From Corydoras sp. C115 (lineage: Eukaryota; Chordata; Actinopteri; Siluriformes; Callichthyidae), in NCBI GenBank assembly GCA_019802505.1, contig JAFMOC010000268.1:220001-284000 (forward strand): 64,000 nucleotides of DNA, written 5' to 3'. The stretch's first letter is position 1; every line of letters starts with the position of its first letter. The position numbers and the translations under genes were made by a program. Below the pieces are notes generated by a model that was given only the letters and a program-made list of their open reading frames with translations, ran no database searches and had not been told where the DNA came from. Shown here one piece after another: positions 1 through 9,800 of the stretch.

Positions 1-1490
1 ACACACTCACACTCCTGCACCACCATGTCAGTGTCACTGCAGTACTGAGAATCATCCACCACCTTAATAACACACACTCACACTCCTGCACCACCATGTC
101 AGTGTCACTGCAGTACTGACAATCATCCACCACCCTAATAACACACACTCACACACCTGCACCACCATGACCGTGTCACTGCAGTACTGAACATCATCCA
201 CCACCCTAATGACACACACTCACACACCTGCACCACCATGTCACTGTCACTGCAGTCCTGAACATCATCCACCACCCTAATAACACACTCACACTCCTGC
301 ACCACCATGTCACTGTCACTGCAGTACTGAGAATCATCCACCACCCTAATAACACACACTCACACACCTGCACCACCATGTCAGTGTCACTGCAGTACTG
401 AGAATCATCCACCACCCTAATAACACACACTCACACTCCTGCACCACCATGTCAGTGTCACTGCAGTCCTGAACATCATCCACCACCCTAATAACACACA
501 CTCACACACCTGCACCACCATGTCAGTGTCACTGCAGTACTGAGAATCATCCACCACCCTAATAACACACACTCACACACCTGCACCACCATGTCACTGT
601 CACTGCAGTCCTGAACATCATCCACCACCTTAATAACACACACTCACACACCTGCACCACCATGTCAGTGTCACTGCAGTCCTGAACATCATCCACCACC
701 TTAATAACACACACTCACACACCTGCACCACCATGTCAGTGTCACTGCAGTACTGACAATCATCCACCACCCTAATAACACACACTCACACACCTGCACC
801 ACCATGTCAGTGTCACTGCAGTCCTGAACATCATCCACCACCCTAATAACACACACTAACACACCTGCACCACCATGTCGGTGTCACTGCAGTCCTGAAC
901 ATCATCCACCACCTTAATAACACACACTCACACACCTGCACCACCATGTCAGTGTCACTGCAGTACTGACAATCATCCACCACCCTAATAACACACACTC
1001 ACACACCTGCACCACCATGTCAGTGTCACTGCAGTCCTGAACATCATCCACCACCCTAATAACACACACTAACACACCTGCACCACCATGTCGGTGTCAC
1101 TGCAGTCCTGAACATCATCCACCACCTTAATAACACACACTCACACACCTGCACCACCATGTCAGTGTCACTGCAGTACTGACAATCATCCACCACCCTA
1201 ATAACACACACTCACACACCTGCACCACCATGTCAGTGTCACTGCAGTCCTGAACATCATCCACCACCCTAATAACACACACTAACACACCTGCACCACC
1301 ATGTCGGTGTCACTGCAGTCCTGAACATCATCCACCACCTTAATAACACACACTCACACACCTGCACCACCATGTCAGTGTCACTGCAGTACTGACAATC
1401 ATCCACCACCCTAATAACACACACTCACACACCTGCACCACCATGTCGGTGTCACTGCAATACTGAACAACATCCACCACCCTAATGACC
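1..1490. repeat. 71-bp minisatellite with 213-bp higher-order period
   Basis: About 21 tandem copies of a 71-bp unit run from the window edge to about 1490. Each unit holds CACCACCATGTCAGTGTCAC, then CTGCAGTACTGA, then ATCATCCACCACCCTAATAA and a CA-rich spacer. Variants alternate (TACTGA or TCCTGA; CCCTAAT or CCTTAAT; GTCAGTG or GTCGGTG). The variant CACTAAC marks the array at 854, 1067 and 1280, exactly 213 bp (three units) apart, so the right part is organised in trimers. The array is cut by the window start, so its full length is unknown. Short open frames on both strands follow from the repeat and are not genes. Confidence 0.97.
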
Positions 1491-2215
1491 CCCACCTGCC
1501 ACCTCAGAATCAGAACTCACCCGCATTCATCAGAACACTGAGAGCCCGCCGTTGCAGTTCTAGGAAGTTTATATTGTAACGATGTGGCGTTAAGGGGTTG
1601 AGGTTCCGATGGGGGGCGTGGCTTATCCGCGAGCACACTTGTTCTTTCCACTCAGCTCTATTTTTAGATCCTGATCGGTCGCTGTGGCCGGATGGAGCAG
1701 CGGAAAGCGGAATGCAGCTCCATTAAGGCGCTCGCAGCTGTTTACGTGAGGGTTCATGGAGACGGCGTGGACCCTGGAAAGCAGCGGGGGGGGGGGGGGG
1801 GGGTGAGCGCGGTTGATGGAAGCGGGCATTGTTGTGTTCGGCGTGAGCGCTTCCTGTGTCCAGAGTTCACTCTGCGAGGTTTAAAGTGTGAGCAGAGACA
1901 GATCTGCAGAGATGGAGGGGCGGGTGGCCTGATGGAGGTGGATGTGGCCTGATGGAGGGGCGGGTGGCTGCGCTGCGCGGGGCGTCTCGGTCGAGTCGGC
2001 TGTTGGCGCCGCACCACGTGTGTGATGAGCGTAACGTCCCTCACGCCTCATTTCCTGTCTGCCTTTAAATAGTCCTCCAGATGCGTCCGAGTGCGCCTCT
2101 CGAACCCGGAGCTCTGCAGACGAACACCGGGGTTCTGCAGACGGTCCACTGCAGGTTCTGATGGTTCTGATCGTAAACTCAGTGAAGCACTCGTTCCTTA
2201 TGAATGACTGAGCAG
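1491..2215. other. Unique CpG-rich stretch, no gene seen
   Basis: Non-repetitive, CpG-rich sequence lies between the two minisatellites, with a run of about 17 G near 1785-1802 and a TTTAAATA box near 2065. I see no splice-bounded coding exon. It could be an intron or the 5' region of the plus-strand gene whose last exon is at 4276. Confidence 0.5.
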
Positions 2216-2880
2216 ATGTTCTGGACCGTGGGCAGTGGAACCAGGCGGTTCTGGACCGTGGGCAGTGGAACCAGGGCAGTTCTGGACTGTGGGCAGGGGA
2301 ACCCGGGCGGTTCCGGACCGTGGGCAGTGGAACCAGGGCAGTTCTGGACTGTGGGCAGGGGAACCCGGGCGGTTCCGGACCGTGGGCAGTGGAACCGGGG
2401 CGGTTCCCGACCGCGGGCAGTGGAACCGGGGCGGTTCCCGACCGCGGGCAGTGGAACCGGGGAGGTTACGGACCGCGGGCAGTGGAACCGGGGAGGTTAC
2501 AGGCAGGGGAACACGGGCGGTTCCGGACCGCGGGCAGTGGAACCGGGGAGGTTCCGGACCGCGGGCAGTGGAACCGGGGAGGTTCCGGACCGCGGGCAGT
2601 GGAACCGGGGGGGTTCCGGACCGCGGGCAGTGGAACCGGGGAGGTTACGGGCAGGGGAACGCGGGCGGTTCCGGACCGCGGGCAGTGGAACCGGGGAGGT
2701 TCCGGACCGCGGGCAGTGGAACCGGGGGGGTTCCGGACCGCGGGCAGTGGAACTGGGGAGGTTCCGGGCAGGGGAACGCGGGCGGTTCCGGGCCGCGGGC
2801 AGGGGAACCGGACCGGTTTCCGGACCGTGACCCAGTGCGGGTCAGTGGAACCGGGCGGTTCTGGACCGTGACCCGGTGCG
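2216..2880. repeat. GC-rich 31-bp minisatellite
   Basis: About 20 copies of a 31-bp unit (core GGACCGCGGGCAGTGGAACC, then GGGGAGGTTCC). Some units lack the GCAGTGGAACC half and read GGGCAGGGGAAC instead. The left end is less GC-rich (GGACCGTGGGCAGTGGAACC). Because 31 is not a multiple of three and the unit lacks stop codons, several frames stay open for 150-250 codons. These frames encode only Gly/Arg/Pro-rich repeats. The G-runs could form quadruplexes. Confidence 0.96.
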
Positions 2881-2992
2881 GCTGCGGGTCCCGCGCACTC
2901 CTCCATGCGCCGTCGTGCAGGATCGGTTCTGAAACCGGCGGGAAGAGAGAGTGGGTTCCAGACAGCAGGGAGAGGTCACACAGTGACTGACA

Positions 2993-3059
2993 GGTCAGCC
3001 CCGCCTCCTCTGGGTATATTAAGGAGCAGCCACACCTCTTCCCACGTGACGGACAGCTC
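2993..3059 (+). other. Candidate penultimate exon, or TATA promoter plus first exon
   Basis: A strong donor (CTCA|GTAAGT) lies at 3059/3060. Read upstream in the phase needed to join the 4276 exon, the frame is open for 22 codons back to a weak acceptor (TGACTGACAG|GTC) at 2992, directly after an in-frame TGA. The joined reading would be continuous with the terminal exon. Alternatively, the same bases look like a promoter: a GC box (CCCCGCCTCC) near 3000, TATATTAA near 3016, and a short transcribed exon ending at the donor. The sequence does not decide between these. Confidence 0.3.
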
Positions 3060-3345
3060 AGTAAGTTATTATTAATTAGTTAACAAAGCCAAGATATTTG
3101 TTGGTGACTAATGACTTGGATTAGGCCACGCCCCCCTTCCCATAGATTGGTTCATAATTGTTTACTGTATCGTGGTATCGTGGTATCTGATGCTGAACCG
3201 ATACATCGTACCGGTACAGGAACCGAGCCGGTGGTAGATTTTGGCAACGCCACCACCCTTTGTTCTGTTGATGAGCTGAGAACAGGTTCTAAATTAAACA
3301 CTGACCTCACATCAGTGGAAAAACACTGTGAGCCCATTTTATATT

Positions 3346-3418
<73 letters not shown>
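3346..3418. repeat. (TG)n microsatellite
   Basis: An almost pure TG tract of about 72 bp with one central TATATA interruption. Confidence 0.97.
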
Positions 3419-3419
<1 letters not shown>

Positions 3420-3594
3420 ATGATACCAGGCCTTATCATAATGCATCCAGCTATTGATCCAGCGTCTGCCTCAGTGTTTACATTACCAAACCCGGACTCC
3501 TGTCCCGTGAACGGACCCGTGGAACCTGCCCCTGTTTGTTTTGCGATGCTGAATCTGAATGTCTGATTATCCCGCGGCCTGCTGACGTCCACAT

Positions 3595-3935
3595 CCATCC
3601 ATCCATCATCTTTTACTTTATCCTATATTGGGGGGGGGGGGGTTCCCCATGCCCATCCAGGGGAGAACGATTCGGGCGCTGGGCAGATACACCCAGGACA
3701 GGATGCCAATCCATCGCTGGGCACACACTCACTCACACAGACATACACACTCTATATGGGGCAATTTGGAGAACTCAGATGACTTGATCCATGTTTTTGG
3801 ACTGTGGGAGGAAACCGGAGAACCCGGAGGAAACCCACGCGGACACGGGGAGAACATGGAAACTCCACCCAGATGGCGATTCGAACCGGGAATCCCTAGA
3901 GCTGAGAGGAGAACGTGCTGACCACTAAGCCACGT
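3595..3935 (-). mobile_element. tRNA-derived SINE, copy 1
   Basis: Near full-length minus-strand copy. Read 5' to 3' on that strand, it has an A box-like GGCTTAGTGGT, a B box-like GGTTCGAATC, the body (GTCCAAAAACATGGATCAAG), a C-run, CCTAATATAGGATAAAG and a GGAT-type tail. Both boxes are internal Pol III promoter elements of tRNA-derived SINEs. The G-run at 3630-3642 is the family's variable homopolymer. Confidence 0.85.
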
Positions 3936-4233
3936 CGTCGTGTTCTTTAATCCGCGCGGGGGCGCTGTGTGAATGTTCTGCTGGATTGTGGTTGTTCTGC
4001 CGACACACCCCACGCTTACATGTGTACTCGGGTTTTTGACCTGTCTGCTAAAGACGCTGCGGTTTGGAGCTTGTTGTGAAATGACCCACTCACTCATCAC
4101 TGACCGAACGTGGGCTTTGTGAGGTCAGAGTGTGGCGCAGTGCTGCCCTCTAGTGTGTGTTTTTTTTTTTTTTTATTATTTTTTTAGATTTGGGTTCTGC
4201 TGATAGCTCTGTGTAAATAAAACTGCATGCTAC

Positions 4234-4237
<4 letters not shown>

Positions 4238-4275
<38 letters not shown>
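4238..4275 (+). repeat. (TG)n tract forming the acceptor of the terminal exon
   Basis: A TG repeat runs directly into the TAG acceptor before 4276, so the microsatellite supplies the polypyrimidine region of this splice site. Confidence 0.85.
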
Positions 4276-4406
4276 GTGAATTGCTGAGCCAGCCTCGTCC
4301 TGAGGGCCTGACCGAAATCATCTGCCCCAAGAACGGTTCTGAGCGGGTCAACGTGGCGCTGGTCTACCCCCCCTGTCCCACCGTCATCAGCCCCAGTCAT
4401 AAGTGA
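4276..4406 (+). CDS. Terminal coding exon of an unidentified gene
   Basis: After a TGTGTAG acceptor, two bases complete an incoming codon (phase 1). The frame is then open for 42 codons, starting GAA TTG CTG, and ends at TGA 4404-4406. The peptide contains ELLSQPRPEGLTEIIC, then PKNGSERVNVALVYPPCP, and ends SPSHK. It has no repeat character and its third positions are C/G-rich like the nnt exons. The upstream exons lie left of the window, or in part at 2993-3059. A following 3' UTR with AATAAA at 5405 supports a real 3' end. I do not recognise the protein. In human, RICTOR and C9 flank FYB1, but I cannot match this peptide to either. Confidence is for its being a coding exon. Confidence 0.62.
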
Positions 4407-5425
4407 CTGTGATTCCTAGTACAGAGAAATGACTGTACACACACACACACACACTGCTGCACATGTATTAAATCACACACACACACACACACACACACAC
4501 AGCCCTCAGCGGGATGTCTCTGCACTCGGAGACAAGAGGACTAATCTGCCCTCACACGTGTAAGTACCCCATAACAAACGGCACTGTCAGCGTTTCCTCA
4601 GCTGTGTGTTCAGTCGACCATCTTTTAACCGGATGCCTCTGTGTAACTTTCTTTTTTTTTCTTTGCAGTTCTTGGTTCTCACAGAGCGTCATAGAGCCTC
4701 GAACCCATGACGTCCTGACTCTCGGAACAGCGGACGGTCGCAGGGACGCACCGGCACTCGTGTGGTGGAACCCGTGTGGAGGACTCGTCTGCATCGTGAT
4801 TCTCCACGATCCTCAGAAGGTTCCTTGAAGGTTCACCATCCGCCGTTTGCTTTATGTTCCTCACGTTCTGATGGATCCGGGACCCGGAGATGAAGCACGC
4901 GACGGCTGTATGATCTGAAACGCGGGTTCTAAACGGCGGTTATACAGAAGGGACGTTGGTTCGTGGGCTGCAGCGTGGGGTGTGGGTGGTTCCGAGTGGG
5001 TTCTGCAGTGACGTGAGGCGCGGTTCTCTGTGTACGGTGTAAAATCCTTTATGTAAACGGTTCGTACTCTTTTGTATATAATAATTTTATTTTTGTAAGC
5101 CGTCGCCGGGCGTTGTGCATGGATACTGTGCTCGGTGTGGAGACTCGCGTTCTGCGTTACGGACGGGAGAACCCACACCCGCTCTCGTTATCCGACTGTG
5201 AAGCACCAAATCCAAACACTGGGCTGTGTACGAATCACTGTGATGTCCTGTGTGTCCTCTCAACTGGCCGTGTGTTCACTCAGGAGGTGGGACGTGGGGC
5301 TGCGGGTCCAGGAGCTTTAAAAACATCTTCACTTTTCCACTTTTTATTGATCTTTTTTTAAGCTTTAATGTTTCAAATGTGTTTCGACTTCAGATTATAG
5401 AACAAATAAACCAAATGGAACCTTT
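4407..5425 (+). other. Probable 3' UTR of the unidentified plus-strand gene
   Basis: After the TGA at 4404, about 1 kb of non-coding sequence leads to a canonical AATAAA at 5405-5410. It contains CA microsatellites near 4438-4500 and a T-rich tract ending TTTGCAG near 4668 that could be a cryptic acceptor. The poly(A) signal of convergent fyb1 lies only about 180 bp beyond. Confidence 0.5.
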
Positions 5426-5586
5426 AATTCAGACGTGGAGATCTCTGGGACACTGGGGACCATTCTGTGGGTTTAGAGTTTAAGCCCCCAACTTTTTAGT
5501 TTTGAGGGAACTCCAACATCCTGAAGGAGGCGCTACACCACCTTCTGACCGGTCAGAAAAACACGTCATTAAACAGCCCCGAAGTC

Positions 5587-5592
5587 TTTATT
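5587..5592 (-). promoter_or_regulatory. Poly(A) signal of fyb1
   Basis: TTTATT on the plus strand, AATAAA on the minus strand, about 250 bp past the fyb1 stop. It is the first canonical signal downstream, giving a short 3' UTR. Confidence 0.65.
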
Positions 5593-5842
5593 AACCTGTA
5601 ACAACTACAGACTCAAATACTGCCGCTTACATAAACACGGTCTCAGTGAGTTTATGACGTCACAATGTGGATTACAGAGGAACTCGGACCGCGACCGGCT
5701 GAGGTGACGAGCTTCTAAACGTCCAGAAACAGCTTTAAGAAGAAAATCAGAAATGTACACGATGGCCCAGCTCCGACTGCGGGTTCGAATCCGGCCCTTT
5801 CACCTGGACGGCCTGCCCCGAGGTCACGTGACTCCCGACTCC

Positions 5843-6828
5843 TCAGTCGTTATCGTAGATGGCGTCTGTAATTCAGAATAAGCACATGAATCAGAACTCC
5901 GACTTAGGACAATCGGCGGATCACTTAGGCTTCATAAAGGGGGCGTGGCTGCGTACCGTCACCGATGTCGTCGTAAATGTCGTTATCTCTGCAGAAACAA
6001 CAAAGTTCGCTTCTTTAGGGTTTAAAGAACTTTCAAGCAATACATAACATTTAAAAATATACATTTTAATTTAAAATTATAACTGGAAAGTCAAATATAA
6101 CTCATTCAAATGTACAGTTTACTGAGAATATTAATTAGTCTTATTATCATATATTACTTTATATTTAATTAATGCATCTGTTTTATATCGACGGGCGGCA
6201 CGGTGGCTTAGTGTCTCTCAGCACTAGGGATTCCAGGTTCGAATCTCCATCTGGGGGGAGTTTCCATGTTCTCCCCGTGTCTGCGTGGGTTTCCTCCGGG
6301 TTCTCCGGTTTCCTCCCACAGTCCAAAAACATGGATCAAGTCATTTGAGTTCTCCAAATTGCCCCATATAGAGTGTGTTTGTGTGAGTGAGTGTGTGCCC
6401 AGCGATGGATTGGCGCCCTGTCCTGGGTCTATCTGCCCAGCGCCCGAGATGTTCTCCCCTGAATGGGCATGGGGAACCCCCCCCCCTAATAGAGGAAAAA
6501 GCGGAAGATAATGGATGGATGGATGTTTAATATCATGGTGTACTTACTCAGATTTGGTGTTGTTAATGAGGACGTATCCGACTGTAATCAGACACACAGG
6601 GTTACTCTATCTGATCTAATTACATATTGATTAATTATTGGTAATTAAGCGGGGGTGGTGACGTCACTCACATCGCCCCTCCTTGTTCCTGCAGATCAGT
6701 TTATCGGCGTCGACGCTGCTGATGACGTCAAGAATCTCTCCAGCCTGAACGGCCAGGTCCTTCCCCCCGCCCTTCTTATTACTCAGAACCGTCACTTTGT
6801 GCAGAACCGTGATCTCCCCATCGAACTG

Positions 6829-6865
<37 letters not shown>

Positions 6866-9800
6866 GAGGGGTGAGGTGGGAGGCTGGGGTCAGGACTAAT
6901 GTAAAGCTTTTTGGGCAGTCAGGAGAACCCACACAGGTGCAGGGTGGGTGTGTGTGTGTGCATGGGTCCTGATGCTGATGGAGTCACTTTGTCATGGTTT
7001 AAATCAGAGCCGGCGGCACGGTGGCTTAGTGGTTTAGCATGTTCTCCTCTCAGCACTAGGGATTCCCGGTTCGAATCCCCATATGGGTGGATTTTCCATG
7101 TTCTCCCCGTGTCCGCATGGGTTTCCGGTTTCCTCCCACAATCCAAAAACATGGATCAAGTCAACTGAGTTCTCCAAATTGCCCCATATAGAGTGTGTAT
7201 GTGTGAGTGAGTGTGTGCCCAGTGATAGATTGCCCCCCTGTCCTGGGTCTATCTGCCCAGTGGTCAAAACGTTCTCCCCTGGATGGGCATGGGGAACCCC
7301 CCCACGACCCTAATAGAGGATAAAGTGGAATGAATGAATTTAAATAAATCAGAGCCCGAAGCCTCTGTCTGCAGTACCTTAAACTTCTTTCTGAACTCTT
7401 TCTCCTCTTTTTCTAATTTCTTCTGCTTCTTTGGATCATCAGCCTTTGATTTCGGCATGCTGGAGAGGAACAGGGTACCACAGTTACCACAGAGACATAA
7501 GACATGGAGTTTGGAGATGTTTGGGATTTATCATCCACATCTGCTCTGAAACATTTATATGAATTGAGATCAGGCTTTAGAACTTGAACAGGTCGTGTAC
7601 CTGCTGATGGGAGGTGGAGGTGGGAAGGAGGCCACATCATCGTAAAGCTCCGGCTCAGAAGGTACTGAAAGAAAAAGAGCAGCAACACTTTAAATAAAAG
7701 GTTAAATAAACTCACTCCTCCATTTCATTTCACTTTTAACACACACTATTCAGACACCTACACTATACACACAGGTGCACTTTATTAGGCCCCACCCCCT
7801 TTCAGAGGTGAGGTGCAAAAACAATTAACATAAGCTGAACACAAAAAAACAACAGATTTCATTCATCCATTATCTTCTGCTTTATCCTCTATTAGGGTCG
7901 CTGGGGGGGGGAGGGTTCCCCATGCCCATCCAGGGGAGAATGTCTTGGGCGCTGGGCAGACACACCCAGGACAGGGGGCAATCCATCGCTGGGCACACAC
8001 TCACTCACACAGACACACTCTATATGGGGCAACTCTATTTGGAGAACACAATTGACTTGATCCATGTTTTTGGACTGTGTGAGGAAACCCATGCGGACAC
8101 GGGGAGGACATGGAAACTCCACCCAGATGGGGATTCGAACCAGGAATCCCTAGTGCTGAGAGGAGAACATGCTAAACCACTATGCCGCCAAACAACAACA
8201 GATTTACATTAAAAAAAAATTATTCTTAACTGAAGTTCCTGAGTTACCTGAGTGTCCATCTTGTCCGAACTGTGGCGGAGGAGGAACCCTGAAAATAAAG
8301 ACACTGACGTCATACCAAAGTGGACCAGAGTCTGGCGTTTGGATCAACCAAGTACTGGTACTGTTCTAGTTCTATGTTTTTTAAGTTATAATAACACTCC
8401 TAACTCAGTGTTCTGTACGTACAGAACCAGAACCAGCAGAACTCGGAGCAGTTCTTGGTAATGACCCAGTTTGCAACCTTAAATTAAAAATCAAAATGAT
8501 CAGAATCAGAAAGGAGGCGAGTGAAACAGAGCTGAAGCACAATGCAAATCACATTCAATGATTATAGAAATGTACACAGTTCTCGTCTCAGTAACGTTTT
8601 TAACCAGCAGGGGTCACTGTGACTGTGGTTATTATAGAGGTTTAACGATGTTTTCAGATAAAGTTTATAGAATTTGTTTCTCTTTGTTATGTGTGTGTTG
8701 TGTCCAGATCACAGTATCACTGGTCAGAGTTTAAATACTGAGTCATGTGACCCTGATGGTAGCTCACACCCCATCCATCCCTTTGGGATGAATTAGAACA
8801 TAGATTGTGAGCCTCCCATCCAGCATCATTGATTCCAGATGATGTTTTGGGGAGAAGATGCAAACACCTCCCTCAGACACAGATGAAGAGTGAGAATGCA
8901 TCCTGACTGGTTCAGAGAAACAGGAAGTGTGCACATTTATAATGAAGCCACAGGAGGAGGTTACAGAATCATACAGGTAGAGATTTTAAAGATACGGTGG
9001 AGAGATTTCAGATGTTAGAAAAGTTTTATTGGAGTGAATTTTGGTAGAATCTGCGATTTTGAAGGGAACTGGATGATTTCAGTGTAAACGCAGGACGCTG
9101 GTGTGATTTTTAGTTATTGAGGTTTAATTTAATTCGGTTGGATTGAATAAAAGTTCGGTTGAACTTTGTGTAGTTCTGTCTTACTAATGTGAAATTACTC
9201 ATTAGTGTTGTTTAGGAGTTTTCTCCTGTCCGGTGAGGACTTTAGTTTCCGCAAGAAGCTGGGAGGTTTGAGAGGAAGCTTGAACTCCAGGCTGCTGATG
9301 TAGGGACAGGGCAGGAGACATGGTTACAACATACAATCAACACACACATTACAGCTGACTCCTCACACACCCCAATAACACCTGCCCTGTGGGGTTCTGA
9401 CCATCAGAGCAGATTAGAGAGGACTGACAGAGAGATGGACTACAGAACGAAACTGTAGAACTACAAAATCCATTGGACGGTATGAGTAGAAACAGGGAGA
9501 CTCTAAGAAATTATTTAAATGTTGAGGTCCACACACAGGTTCAGACTCTCACCTGATGTTCAGACTGGAATCGTCCACGTCATCATACACGTCACCCTCT
9601 GGTGGTGGAGGCAGAACAACTGGACATCAGAAGAAAGTGTTAGTTCCATCGTTCTTTTCAAATGTTCTAATGCAGTGAGGGGTGTGGGGCTGTGTTCAAA
9701 GAGTTTAAAAACAGGTCTTTAGTGAATGCTGTCCTGAACATATCCCTGACGTTGGCTTCAGACTCACCTCCTGGAAGTGTGTTGCTCCTGAAATGAAAAA

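Noticed and set aside
1..1490. CRISPR-like regular repeats
   Set aside because: The repeats are directly adjacent without unique spacers, and the host is a vertebrate; this is a minisatellite.
2204..2990. Overlapping 180-250-codon open frames
   Set aside because: They lie within the 31-bp minisatellite, occur in several frames at once and encode only unit repeats.
9235..9300. Possible extra fyb1 exon (minus strand, LEFKLPLKPPSFLRKLK)
   Set aside because: The acceptor is acceptable but there is no GT donor in a usable phase, and the neighbours 9553 and 8288 already join in phase.
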